From: Betaproteobacteria bacterium UBA5216
GTDB taxonomy: Bacteria; Pseudomonadota; Gammaproteobacteria; Burkholderiales; SG8-41
Reading direction: 5' to 3'
Assembly: GCA_002412495.1 (NCBI GenBank)
Contig: DHVE01000080.1
Location: 142,018 to 197,624, forward strand
DNA length: 55,607 bases
Position numbers and translations under genes: made by a program. Below are positions 26,212 through 35,120 of this stretch, piece after piece; position 1 is the stretch's first letter; every line of letters starts with the position of its first letter. The notes under the pieces are model-generated. The model was not told the DNA's origin. It did no database searches and worked only from the letters and a program-made list of their open reading frames with translations.

Positions 26212-26742
26212 TTAAAGCAGCGGATTCAGCTGCGCCTCTAGCTTTTCCAGGGTCAGACCACCGAATTCGGTGGCGACGATCTCACCGGCCCGGTTGAGAA
26301 TCACGGTAAAGGGCAGCACCCGCTTGGCATTACCGGCCTGCCGTGAGACCTCAATGGTATCGAAAGTCCCGATCAGCGTGGGATAGTTGATTTTGAAGTT
26401 ACGCGCAAATTCTGCGGTTTTATCATCCTGATCGATGGAAATGCCAACAAATTGCAGACCTTTGGCACCATACTTATCCTGCAATTTGACGAACAGGGGG
26501 ATTTCTTCGCGACACGGCGCACACCAGGTGGCCCAGAAATTCACTACCAGCACCTTGCCGCGCCACTGCTCAAGCGATTGGGGCTTTTTCTGCAGATCAG
26601 GCAGACTCAAAGCCAACAGCACGCTGGATGCCTTGACCTCGGGCGCCGAGACCTGTCGCGACATGCCGAACCAAAGGCCGGCGCCCATCGCCGACAGCGC
26701 GATAGCCACGTACAACGCGTATTTAAGTATCCGATTAGACAA
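26212..26742 (-). CDS. TlpA/ResA-type periplasmic thiol-disulfide oxidoreductase
   Basis: This 176-residue protein has an N-terminal membrane anchor (about 8-28) and a thioredoxin domain with WATWCAPCREE (C74, C77) and the family's central insert. TlpA/ResA proteins reduce disulfides of apo-cytochromes or copper-binding proteins outside the membrane. The gene follows dsbD by 53 bases on the same strand, and DsbD would supply its electrons, so the two probably work together in cytochrome c maturation. Confidence 0.88.
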   Translation of the reverse strand: MSNRILKYALYVAIALSAMGAGLWFGMSRQVSAPEVKASSVLLALSLPDLQKKPQSLEQWRGKVLVVNFWATWCAPCREEIPLFVKLQDKYGAKGLQFVGISIDQDDKTAEFARNFKINYPTLIGTFDTIEVSRQAGNAKRVLPFTVILNRAGEIVATEFGGLTLEKLEAQLNPLL

Positions 26743-26795
26743 AAATAAAAGAAGTTAGGATAAATTAACGAATTTTTAAAAGAAGATGATGATTT

Positions 26796-28679
26796 TCAGA
26801 AATTCAGCACTTCGTCCAGCACGGCAGCGAATTTTTCCGCGTTCTGAAAACCAATAACACGCAATCCATTGATTTCTTTCGATTTTTTATCAAAAAAGAT
26901 AATGCCGGGCGGACCAAACAGCCGGAAGCGCTTGAGCAGCGCCTGATGCTCCGCAGTGTTTGCAGTTACATCAACCTGAATCTTGACCATGTTGGCTAAC
27001 CGCTGCTTCACCTGCGCGTCAGTGAACGTAAAGCGTTCCATCTCCTTGCATGACACGCACCAGTCGGCATAAAAATCCAGCAAAACCGGTTTGCCGCTGG
27101 CACTGGCCGACTTGACCGCCGCATCGAGCTCAGCGCCGGTTTCGACGCGTTTGAACAAGGGTTCGCCGGTGGCGGCAGGCGCCGCGCCGCCACCGGTTGC
27201 CGGCGTGGCCATCAACCCCGACAACGGCTGCAAAATATCTTTCGCGCCCGAAAACGCGCCGACCATAAAAGCCGCGCCCGCCAGCAACGCGATCACGCCC
27301 AAGCCTTTGCCGAAGCGCTGAAATCCATGCGCGTGCTGCGGCAACGGATCAATAACGCGCAGGTACACTGCACTCACGATCAACAGCGCCGCCCAAGCCA
27401 GCATTTGCGCCGCGAGCGGAATCACCGGCGACAAAATGTATATCGCCACGGCCAGCAACAGCACGCCGAAGAAACGTTTCAACGCGTCCATCCACGGCCC
27501 GGCTTTGGGCAATAGCGTGCCCGCCGAAGCGCCCACGGCGAGCAGCGGCACGCCCATGCCCAGCGCCATGGCAAACAACGCCGCGCCGCCCAGCATGCCA
27601 TCGCGGCTTTGACTGATGTAAAGCAGTGCACCCGCCAACGGCGCCGCCACGCACGGCCCGACAATCAACGCCGACAGCACGCCCATCGCGAATACGCCCG
27701 CATAGCGGCCGCCAGGTAAACGATTGGAGGTTTCCGTCAGCCGTGATTGCAGCGCGGCCGGCAATTGCAGTTCATACAGGCCGAACATCGATAGCGCCAA
27801 CGCCACGAAAACCAGCGCAAAACCACCCAGCACCCACGGGTTTTGCAGCGCCGCCGACAACATCGCGCCGGAAAGCCCCGCCGCCACGCCGGCCAGCGCA
27901 TAGGTTATCGCCATGCCCAGCACATAGGCCGCGGACAGCGCAAAACCATGCATGCGCGTCACCGGGTGCCCGCGCCCAACGATAATCCCCGACAAAATCG
28001 GAATCATCGGCAGCACGCACGGCGTGAACGACAGCAACAGGCCGAAGCCGAAAAAGCTTGCGATCAGCAACCAGAACTCACCGTGAAACAGCGCGGCGAT
28101 GCGAGTGTCTTCCGCGCCAGCAGTGGGCGCTACGGCAGGCGCCTTGGCGTTGCCGCCCTCCGCTTGGCCGAGAATGCGTGAGAGCGGATCGCCACCATCG
28201 CGCACCGTGGGCGCACTGCCAGTGCCCGTGGCACCTGCGCCACCCGTCATCACCAGTTGTATTTTGCTGTCCATCGGCACGTAGCACACGCCCACGTCCG
28301 CGCAGCCTTGCGAGGTGGCGGTCAGCGTAACGCGGCCACCCGCGGCCGCCCCAACGGACTCCACCGGCACGACAATTTTGATTTCGCCGCGATGCGTTTG
28401 CACATCGCCGAAAAATTCATCCTTTTTGTGCTTGCCTTCGGGAATTCGCGCCGCGCCGAGCTTCACTCCCGCCGGCTCCGCCGCGAACGCAAACCGCTCG
28501 CGATACAGGTAGTAGCCGTCGGCAATCTGGTAACGCACTTCGATATTCGAGGCGTCGAGCACGCGCGCGGAAAACCGAAACGCCTTTTCGGGGTCGAGCA
28601 ACTCCGGCTGCGCCGCCGAAGCCCAAGCCGAGAAGCATAAAATATGCAATAAAAACAGATATTTATATAACTTTTGCAT
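26796..28679 (-). CDS. dsbD: Thiol:disulfide interchange protein DsbD
   Basis: The ATG at 28679 overlaps the cutA stop in a TAATG arrangement and starts a clean signal peptide (MQKLYKYLFLLHILCFSAWA). The 627-residue protein has all three DsbD domains: the periplasmic alpha domain with C126 and C132, the eight-helix beta domain with C221 (FTPCVLP) and C343 (VGPCVAAP), and the gamma thioredoxin domain with DFYADWCVSCKEM (C541, C544). It moves electrons from cytoplasmic thioredoxin to periplasmic partners such as the TlpA-type protein next to it. An upstream start at 28721 is unlikely. Confidence 0.95.
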   Translation of the reverse strand: MQKLYKYLFLLHILCFSAWASAAQPELLDPEKAFRFSARVLDASNIEVRYQIADGYYLYRERFAFAAEPAGVKLGAARIPEGKHKKDEFFGDVQTHRGEIKIVVPVESVGAAAGGRVTLTATSQGCADVGVCYVPMDSKIQLVMTGGAGATGTGSAPTVRDGGDPLSRILGQAEGGNAKAPAVAPTAGAEDTRIAALFHGEFWLLIASFFGFGLLLSFTPCVLPMIPILSGIIVGRGHPVTRMHGFALSAAYVLGMAITYALAGVAAGLSGAMLSAALQNPWVLGGFALVFVALALSMFGLYELQLPAALQSRLTETSNRLPGGRYAGVFAMGVLSALIVGPCVAAPLAGALLYISQSRDGMLGGAALFAMALGMGVPLLAVGASAGTLLPKAGPWMDALKRFFGVLLLAVAIYILSPVIPLAAQMLAWAALLIVSAVYLRVIDPLPQHAHGFQRFGKGLGVIALLAGAAFMVGAFSGAKDILQPLSGLMATPATGGGAAPAATGEPLFKRVETGAELDAAVKSASASGKPVLLDFYADWCVSCKEMERFTFTDAQVKQRLANMVKIQVDVTANTAEHQALLKRFRLFGPPGIIFFDKKSKEINGLRVIGFQNAEKFAAVLDEVLNF

Positions 28680-29023
28680 TACACCACCCGAGTCTCGCCG
28701 CCCACTTCCGTGGCCACCCATTGCAGATAGCCCGGCAAACCTTGCGCCAGTGGGACTGCAATGATTTCCGGAAGTTCGTAGGGATGCAAGCGGCGAATCG
28801 TGTCTTCCAGCGCGGGATAAGCTGCGGTGGTCGTCTTGATCAACAATGGAATTTCATCGGCATTTTCAACCTTGCCCTGCCAGTGATACACCGACGTACA
28901 CGCAGCCAGCACATTCACGCAGGCGGCGGCTTTCGTCTCGATCAGCGCATTCGCAAGCGTTAGTGCCGCCGCGCGATCCGGCAGGTTGGTCAACACCAGC
29001 AATATGTCGTCGGGCCGCGTCAT
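28679..29023 (-). CDS. cutA: Divalent-cation tolerance protein CutA
   Basis: This 114-residue protein has the CutA pattern: AACVNVLAACTSVYHWQGKVE, then IPLLIKTT and HPYELPEIIAVPL. It forms very stable trimers related in fold to PII signalling proteins. Its link to copper is known from mutants, but the molecular role is unclear. Its ATG lies 3 bases after the stop of the upstream gene and its stop overlaps dsbD, so the three genes are tightly coupled. Confidence 0.95.
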   Translation of the reverse strand: MTRPDDILLVLTNLPDRAAALTLANALIETKAAACVNVLAACTSVYHWQGKVENADEIPLLIKTTTAAYPALEDTIRRLHPYELPEIIAVPLAQGLPGYLQWVATEVGGETRVV

Positions 29024-29026
29024 CGC

Positions 29027-29962
29027 TCACGCGCCGTCCTTGCCTGGTGCTGGTATGCCGTCCAGTACGCTCGGATACCGCAGACGAAAACGCAATTCGC
29101 GCTTGAGCCGAAGATTGCTGAGCTGTCGCGATTCGCTCATGAACGACAGCAGGTTTTCCGGAATCACCCGCGCGGCATCCCGGCGCGCGATGCGCGGCGG
29201 ACGATTCAACCCGTGACGATCCGCCACCAGGTCAAAATAATCGCCCATCTTCTGCGGCAAATCATCCACCGCGTTATACGCACGTCCTGGCGACGCATGA
29301 TGCAGCGCCGCCATCACCATGCGCGCCAGATCGTCGGCATGCACGTGGTTCACAAAACTATCGTCCTCGTCACGCAGCGCCGGCGTGCCGCGTTGCAAAC
29401 GCGCCAGCGGCAGCCGGTCGTCGGCATAAATACCCGGCACGCGCAATATCGACACCTGCACGCCACTGCGCGCGCCCCACGCGCGCAAACGCCGCTCCGC
29501 ATCCACGCGCCGCAGCGCGCGCGCCGTTTGCGGATGCGCCGGGCGTGTTTCGGGCACCACTGCGCCGCCGCAATCACCGTACACACCGCTGGTGCTGATA
29601 TAGACAAAGTGCTGTGGTAGAGTGCTCCGATTGAGTTTGCCTTTACGGTTATTACGATTGTTTTTTCCCAGCGCGGCAATCAAGTGCGCAGTGCGCGTAT
29701 CCGTTACGCCCTGCGAGGGCGGCGGCGCCAAATGAACCACATCATGAGCAATTCCCGCGATGGCCGACAGCGTATGCGGCTTGTCGAGATCACCGGCTAC
29801 CGGCGTAACACCCAATGCACGCAACGATGCACACTGCGACGCATCGCGCGTCAACGCGTACACCCGCGCATACACGTGACGGCGCGCGAGCGCCAGCGGA
29901 ATCAACCGCGCGCCCACGTCGCCACAGCCGATAATCAGTAACCGTTTCATATATCGAACCAT
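29027..29962 (-). CDS. NAD-dependent epimerase/dehydratase-like (extended SDR) protein
   Basis: This 311-residue Rossmann protein resembles the YeeZ-type SDR proteins: LLIIGCGDVGARL (GxGxxG) at the N-terminus, DVVHLAPP, and STSGVYGDCGG with the Ser/Tyr active-site region. The substrate is unknown. The ATG at 29962 has GGAG only 4 bases upstream; the ATG at 29950, directly before KRLLIIGCG, is an alternative. The start lies 8 bases from the divergent reductase gene at 29971. Confidence 0.82.
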   Translation of the reverse strand: MVRYMKRLLIIGCGDVGARLIPLALARRHVYARVYALTRDASQCASLRALGVTPVAGDLDKPHTLSAIAGIAHDVVHLAPPPSQGVTDTRTAHLIAALGKNNRNNRKGKLNRSTLPQHFVYISTSGVYGDCGGAVVPETRPAHPQTARALRRVDAERRLRAWGARSGVQVSILRVPGIYADDRLPLARLQRGTPALRDEDDSFVNHVHADDLARMVMAALHHASPGRAYNAVDDLPQKMGDYFDLVADRHGLNRPPRIARRDAARVIPENLLSFMSESRQLSNLRLKRELRFRLRYPSVLDGIPAPGKDGA

Positions 29963-29970
29963 TTTACTCC

Positions 29971-30999
29971 ATGCCCTGCCAAGTCACGATCAAACCCAGC
30001 AACCATCACTTCACCGTCAGCGGCGATGAAACCATCCTCGACGGTGCCCTGCGCGAAGGCTTCAACATCGCGTACGGCTGCCGCAACGGCTCCTGCGGCA
30101 GTTGCAAGGGCAAGCTGCTCGGCGGCCGCGTCGATTACGGCAACTACAGCAGTTCGGCGCTGCTGGATGTGGAAAAGAAAAACGGCTATGCGCTGTTTTG
30201 CCAGGCAACGCCGCTGACAGATGTTGAAATCGAATGCCGCGAAATCAGCGCCATCAAGGATATTCAGGTGCGCACGCTGCCGTGCCGCGTGCAAAAGCTC
30301 GAACGTCTCGCGCCGGACGTGATGATGATTTACCTGCGGCTGCCCGCCAACGAACGGCTGCAGTTTCTCGCCGGACAATATATCGACATCCTCACCAAAA
30401 GCGGTCTGCGCCGCAGCCTGTCGATCGCCACCGCGCCGCACGACGACGACGTGCTGCATCTGCATTTGCGCAACTACGGCGGGCCGTTCAGCCTGTACGT
30501 ATTCAACACACTGAAGGAAAAAGACATCCTGCGGCTGGAAGGCCCGCTGGGCACGTTTTTTCTACGCGAAGACAGCGAAAAGCCGATCATTCTGCTCGCC
30601 AGCGGCACCGGCTTCGCGCCGATCAAATCCATCATCGAACATGCCCTGCACAAAAAAGTGCAGCGCCCGATGATCCTCTATTGGGGCTGCCGCGTGCGCG
30701 CCGATCTGTATTTGCATGAACTTGCCGAACGCTGGGCGCGCGACCACGGCATCACCTATGTGCCGGTGCTGTCCGAAGCCCGGCCCGACGATCACTGGAC
30801 AGGCCGCACCGGCTTTGTGCATCGTGCGGTGATGGAAGATTTTCCGGATATGTCGGGCCATCAGGTATACGCCTGCGGCGCGCCGATAGTCATTGAATCG
30901 GCGCGCCGCGATTTCACCGCGCAGTGCAAACTGCCGCCGGACGAGTTTTTCAGCGATGCCTTCACGCCATCGGCGCAGCAGGCCGACACCGGCAGTTGA
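29971..30999 (+). CDS. Ferredoxin-FAD-NAD(P)H reductase (CDP-6-deoxy-delta-3,4-glucoseen reductase-like)
   Basis: This 342-residue protein has an N-terminal plant-type 2Fe-2S ferredoxin domain (C37, C42, C45, C77), an FAD-binding barrel (about 95-195) and a C-terminal NAD(P)-binding domain (ILLASGTGFAPIKSI). Betaproteobacterial proteins of this layout are routinely named CDP-6-deoxy-delta-3,4-glucoseen reductase, but there are no deoxysugar genes here, so a general electron-transfer role is safer. The FAD motif usually reads RxYS or RxFS; here it is RSLS, which loses the aromatic residue. No ribosome site is visible. Confidence 0.88.
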   Translation: MPCQVTIKPSNHHFTVSGDETILDGALREGFNIAYGCRNGSCGSCKGKLLGGRVDYGNYSSSALLDVEKKNGYALFCQATPLTDVEIECREISAIKDIQVRTLPCRVQKLERLAPDVMMIYLRLPANERLQFLAGQYIDILTKSGLRRSLSIATAPHDDDVLHLHLRNYGGPFSLYVFNTLKEKDILRLEGPLGTFFLREDSEKPIILLASGTGFAPIKSIIEHALHKKVQRPMILYWGCRVRADLYLHELAERWARDHGITYVPVLSEARPDDHWTGRTGFVHRAVMEDFPDMSGHQVYACGAPIVIESARRDFTAQCKLPPDEFFSDAFTPSAQQADTGS

Positions 31000-31031
31000 A
31001 ATATCCGCGCACAAACGAAGGAGCGCAACCC

Positions 31032-31877
31032 GTGAATGCCTCGACGCACAAACCACCTGAACCCATGTGGACACCCGTTCCGGTGCCACCGCAAGCGCCC
31101 GCGCAGGAAGGCCTGGTGGACGTGGGCGGCGCGAGGCTGTGGTACTGGGATACCGGCGGCCCCGGCCAACCGGTCATTCTGCTGCACGCCGGCACCCACA
31201 GCGCCGCGGGTTGGGTGTATCAGCAACCGGTGCTCGCACAAGCCGGCTATCGCGTCATCGCCTATTCGCGGCGCGGCTATTATCGTTCGGACACCGGCGA
31301 CTTGAATAATCCGGGCGTGGGGTCGGATGATTTGCACTGCCTGATTCAGCATCTCAAGCTCGACAAAGTGCACCTGGTATCCGCCGCGCAAGGCGGATTT
31401 TTCGCCATCGACTACGCGCTCGAATATCCCGGCAAGGTGCGCAGCCTCGCTGTGATCTCCTCATACATGGGTATCACCGACGCCGATTACGCGGTGGTCA
31501 ACGCGCGGCTGCGCCCCGATTTTTTCGCCACACTGCCGCATGATTTTCAGGAACTCTCGCCCTCGTATCGCGCCGGCAATCCCGAAGGCCACGCTGCGTG
31601 GCTGGCGCTGGAACATCAGGCGATACCCGGCAAACGCATCACACCCAAACGCCCGCAACCGCTGACTTGGGCAAGGCTTGAATCGATCAAACACCCGACG
31701 CTGCTGATGACCGGCGACTCCGACCTCTACACCCCGCCGTCGCTGCTGCGCATGCAGGCCCAACACATGCCGCACGCGGAAGTGCATATCGTGCGCGAAG
31801 CCGGGCACAGCCCGTATTGGGAACAGCCGGAGGCGTTCAACCGAATATTGCTGGGGTTTTTAGCGACGAAAAAATAG
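31032..31877 (+). CDS. Alpha/beta-hydrolase-fold protein lacking the nucleophile serine
   Basis: The GTG at 31032 has AGGAG 8 bases upstream and gives 281 residues. The fold is clear: HAGTHSAAGW oxyanion region, YSRRGYYRSD after strand 4, an acid in MTGDSDLYTPP and a histidine in EAGHSPYWEQPEAF. At the nucleophile elbow, where GHSMGG is usual, the sequence is S117-A-A-Q-G-G122, so the serine position holds A119. A classical serine hydrolase mechanism is therefore not expected. It may be a binding protein or use a different chemistry. It follows the ferredoxin reductase by 32 bases on the same strand. Confidence 0.8.
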   Translation: MNASTHKPPEPMWTPVPVPPQAPAQEGLVDVGGARLWYWDTGGPGQPVILLHAGTHSAAGWVYQQPVLAQAGYRVIAYSRRGYYRSDTGDLNNPGVGSDDLHCLIQHLKLDKVHLVSAAQGGFFAIDYALEYPGKVRSLAVISSYMGITDADYAVVNARLRPDFFATLPHDFQELSPSYRAGNPEGHAAWLALEHQAIPGKRITPKRPQPLTWARLESIKHPTLLMTGDSDLYTPPSLLRMQAQHMPHAEVHIVREAGHSPYWEQPEAFNRILLGFLATKK

Positions 31878-31914
31878 TGCTGCGCGAAGCGCGTTGATCC
31901 ACGCTACTGCGCCC

Positions 31915-32895
31915 TCACTGCGCAAGGACCCGCGCCAATTCCAGCAGTTCCTGATTAACGCCCTTGGTCTTGCCCGCGATGTCGGCGAGCGGCGTGGTGA
32001 TGACGTCGCCGCCGCGCACGCCGACCAGCACACCCGACACGCCGCGCGCGAATTGATCGACTGCCGCCGCGCCCAAGCGCGTGGCGAGTATGCGATCCCC
32101 TGCGGTAGGCGCACCGCCGCGAACCACGTGGCCTAGCGTGGTCACGCGCAAACCAAAGCCCACTTCGGCGCGGTGCTCGGCGACATAGCGCACGATGGCT
32201 TGCGCGCCCTGCTTGGCGCCTTCGGCCACCACCACCATCGCATGCGTCTTGCCCCGCTGATAGGCTGCGCGCAGCCGTTCCGCAACCGCCTGCGGCTCGA
32301 CTTCGCATTCGGGGATTACAATCACTTCGGCGCCGCCGGCGATGCCCGCCATCAGCGCGATGTAGCCGCAGTTGCGGCCCATGGTTTCGACCAGAAACGC
32401 GCGCTTGTGCGACGAGCCGGTGGTGCGCAGCCGGTCGATGGCTTCCACCGTGATGTTCACCGCCGTATCGACACCAATGGTGACATCGGTGCCCGCGAGA
32501 TCGTTGTCCACCGTGGAGGCCACGCCCACCACCGCGAATCCGGCATGCGCGAGCACGCTGGCCCCCGTTTGGGTACCGTTGCCACCGATCACGATCAGCG
32601 CGTCGATACCGCGCCGCCGCAGATTCGCCAGCGCTACGGCACGGCCTGCATCCGTGGCGAATTCAGGCGACCGGGCGCTGCCGAGCACGGTGCCGCCGCG
32701 CTGAATAATGCCGCCCACGTCGCGCGCTTGCAGCGGCTCGATGGTGTCGTTCATCAATCCGGCGTAACCGTTGCGCACGCCGTGCATCTCCCACCCGCGG
32801 GCCAGCGCCGCACGCGTGGCGGCGCGCACGGCTGCATTCATGCCGGGGGCGTCGCCGCCGCTGGTAAGTAGGGCTATGCGTTTTGTGGTCTGCAT
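31915..32895 (-). CDS. 6-phosphofructokinase
   Basis: This 326-residue protein is of the PfkA family: LLTSGGDAPGMNAAVRAA at the N-terminus, VIGGNGTQTGA at the phosphate site, STVDNDLAGTD with catalytic D130, and VETMGRNCGYIAL. G107 of the GGNGT motif sits where ATP-dependent enzymes have Gly and PPi-dependent ones Asp, so ATP use is favoured. The aspartate of GGDGS, which helps bind magnesium, is Asn (N106). The enzyme would phosphorylate fructose-6-phosphate in glycolysis. It is alone on this strand, with Bug genes diverging from it. Confidence 0.88.
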   Translation of the reverse strand: MQTTKRIALLTSGGDAPGMNAAVRAATRAALARGWEMHGVRNGYAGLMNDTIEPLQARDVGGIIQRGGTVLGSARSPEFATDAGRAVALANLRRRGIDALIVIGGNGTQTGASVLAHAGFAVVGVASTVDNDLAGTDVTIGVDTAVNITVEAIDRLRTTGSSHKRAFLVETMGRNCGYIALMAGIAGGAEVIVIPECEVEPQAVAERLRAAYQRGKTHAMVVVAEGAKQGAQAIVRYVAEHRAEVGFGLRVTTLGHVVRGGAPTAGDRILATRLGAAAVDQFARGVSGVLVGVRGGDVITTPLADIAGKTKGVNQELLELARVLAQ

Positions 32896-33026
32896 GGGTA
32901 ACAGTGTACGGCAAATTGCTTACGGGGGAAGACCAGCGGCGGCGTGAAAACCGCTGACGCAAACCCCGGTTGTGCGCGGCACCCGCTCTATCTACAATGC
33001 CCGCTCTCGTAACATCCGGAAATCGA

Positions 33027-34004
33027 ATGCAACCCGCAGCGACAATGCTTGCAGTGGCGGTAACGTCGATGATGCTCGCCGGCATCCCGACCACCCGCGC
33101 CCAGACCTTCCCCGCCAAACCCATCCGCTACATCATCCCCTTCGCCCCCGGCGGCGGACAGGATTTGGTCGGCCGTGCGCTCGCGCCACGTCTCGCCGAG
33201 GGCTTCGGCCAGCAGGTGTTTATCGACAACCGGCCCGGCGGCGGCACCATTCTTGGCGCGGAACTGGCGGCGCGTTCCTTGCCCGATGGTTACACGATCT
33301 TCATGGGATCGAACACTTCGATGTCGATCAACCCGAATCTGCATGCCAAGTTGCCGTACGAACCGTTGCGCGATTTCGCACCGATCACGCGCATCGCCAT
33401 TGCGGCGAACATGCTGGTGGTGCATCCATCGATGCCGGTGCGCACGGTGAAGGAATTCGCCGCGCTGGCGAAGGCGCATCCGGGGCAACTGAATTACGGT
33501 TCGTCGGGCACCGGCACGCCGGCGCATCTGGCGGGCGTAATGTTCAACGAAGCTGCCGGTGTCGCGCTGGTACACGTGCCGTATAAGGGCAGCTCGCCCG
33601 CACTCACCGCCGTGCTGAGCGGTGAAACGCAACTCATGTTCGGCACGCTGACGTCGTCGTTGCAGTTCGTGCGCAGCAAACGGCTGCGCGCGCTAGCGGT
33701 AAGCAGCGCCAAGCGCACGCCCGCGGCGCCCGATCTGCCCACCGTTGCGGAATCGGGCTATCCCGGCTTTGAAGCCATCACCTGGTATGGCGCGTTCGCA
33801 CCCGCCGGTACGCCGCCTGCCGTGCTTAACCGGTTGCACAGTGAATTCAACAAAGTGTTGTCCAACGCGGAATTCAAAACCTGGCTGCTTGCTCAAGGTG
33901 CCGAAACCGCACCCTCCACACCCGAAGAATTGGCAGCGCTGGTCAAACGCGAGTTGGTGCTGTACGCACCGATCATCAAAAAATCCGGCATGAAGGCCGA
34001 TTGA
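33027..34004 (+). CDS. Tripartite tricarboxylate (Bug/TctC) solute-binding protein 1
   Basis: The ATG at 33027 opens a signal peptide ending TTRAQ and gives 325 residues. The Bug-family landmarks are present: FPAKPIRYIIPFAPGGGQD, DNRPGGGTILGAEL, GSNTSMSINPNLHAKLPY, PHL-like GTPAHLAGVMF and VPYKGSSPALTAVLSGE. Bug proteins bind small carboxylates or related anions in the periplasm. No TctA/TctB membrane subunits are in the window, so the partner transporter is elsewhere or the protein acts as a sensor. The next Bug gene starts 22 bases later. Confidence 0.9.
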   Translation: MQPAATMLAVAVTSMMLAGIPTTRAQTFPAKPIRYIIPFAPGGGQDLVGRALAPRLAEGFGQQVFIDNRPGGGTILGAELAARSLPDGYTIFMGSNTSMSINPNLHAKLPYEPLRDFAPITRIAIAANMLVVHPSMPVRTVKEFAALAKAHPGQLNYGSSGTGTPAHLAGVMFNEAAGVALVHVPYKGSSPALTAVLSGETQLMFGTLTSSLQFVRSKRLRALAVSSAKRTPAAPDLPTVAESGYPGFEAITWYGAFAPAGTPPAVLNRLHSEFNKVLSNAEFKTWLLAQGAETAPSTPEELAALVKRELVLYAPIIKKSGMKAD

Positions 34005-34026
34005 GCAGTAATTAAGGGGTGACAAA

Positions 34027-34992
34027 ATGTCAATAAAAACATGTGGTTATGTATTAACGCTGCTGACATTGGCCGCGCCCGCGCTGGTCGCGGCACAAGC
34101 CTATCCGTCACGCCCGCTACGGCTGGTGGTGCCTTCCGCGCCCGGCGGCGGCACCGATATTCTGGCGCGCGTGCTCGCCACCAAACTGACGGAGTATCTC
34201 GGTCAAACCGTGGTGGTCGACAATCGCGCGGGCGCGGGCACCACCATCGGCATCGACAACGTCGCCAAGGCGGCGCCCGATGGCTATACCGTGCTGGTCA
34301 CGCCCTCCACGCTGGCGCTGAACTTGTGGATGTATACCAAGCTGCCGTATGACGCGATACGCGATCTTGCGCCGCTGACACAAATTGCCGCCGTGCCAAA
34401 TGCGCTGGTGGTGCATCCGTCGGTACCGGCACGCAGCGTGCCGGAATTTATCGCGCTCGCCAAAAAACAACCGGGCGAAATCAACGTGGGCTCGGCTGGC
34501 ATCGGCACCAGCCCGCATTTGTCGCTGGAGTTGTTCAAACATCTCGCCAAAATCAATCTGGTGCATGTGCCGTACAAAGGCTCTGGCGTCGCCACCATCG
34601 CCAATCTCTCGGGCGAAGTATCCGCGCAACTGCCATCGCTGCCCACGGCGATGGGCTACATCCGCTCGAATCGCTTGCGCGCGCTCGGCGTCACCACTGC
34701 GAAGCGCTCTCCTTATCTGCCCGAGGTGCCGGCCATTGGTGAATTCGTGCCCGGCTATGAGGCCACACAGTGGTTCGGATTTCTCACCACGACCGGCACG
34801 CCGCAAGCCGTGCAGGATCGTTTGTCGCAAGAAGCCATCCGCGCGCTGCGCGCCCCCGAAGTCGCCAAGGTCATGGCAAACGAAGGTGCGGAAATCGTCG
34901 CCAGCACGCCAGCGCAGTTCGCCGCTTACATCAAGTCCGAAACCGAGAAATGGGGGCGGGTGATCAAGGCGGCCGGCATCAAACCACAATAA
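34027..34992 (+). CDS. Tripartite tricarboxylate (Bug/TctC) solute-binding protein 2
   Basis: This 321-residue protein has a signal peptide ending ALVAAQA and the full Bug pattern (YPSRPLRLVVPSAPGGGTD, DNRAGAGTTIGIDNVAKA, VHVPYKGSGVATIANL). AAGGGGTG precedes the ATG. It lies directly after Bug 1 and is clearly a paralogue, though too divergent for a recent duplication. Ligand unknown. Confidence 0.92.
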   Translation: MSIKTCGYVLTLLTLAAPALVAAQAYPSRPLRLVVPSAPGGGTDILARVLATKLTEYLGQTVVVDNRAGAGTTIGIDNVAKAAPDGYTVLVTPSTLALNLWMYTKLPYDAIRDLAPLTQIAAVPNALVVHPSVPARSVPEFIALAKKQPGEINVGSAGIGTSPHLSLELFKHLAKINLVHVPYKGSGVATIANLSGEVSAQLPSLPTAMGYIRSNRLRALGVTTAKRSPYLPEVPAIGEFVPGYEATQWFGFLTTTGTPQAVQDRLSQEAIRALRAPEVAKVMANEGAEIVASTPAQFAAYIKSETEKWGRVIKAAGIKPQ

Positions 34993-35006
34993 GGTCAAAC
35001 CCGCGG

Positions 35007-35110
35007 AAAAGACGCAAAGGAAACGCAAAAACCCTCAAGACACGGCGGGGGTTTCTCTGGCGTTTTCTTTAGCGTTTCTTTGCGGCATTTCTTTGCGTCT
35101 TTGCGGTGGT
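35007..35110. repeat. Inverted CGCAAAGACG-type repeats between convergent genes
   Basis: The spacer between Bug 2 and hemY holds AAGACGCAAAG (35009-35019) and its exact complement CTTTGCGTCTT (35091-35101), with related TTTCTTTGCG units between them. It may act as a bidirectional terminator or be a degenerate dispersed repeat. There is no clean hairpin plus T-run. Confidence 0.5.
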
Positions 35111-35120
35111 GTTTGGGTTT

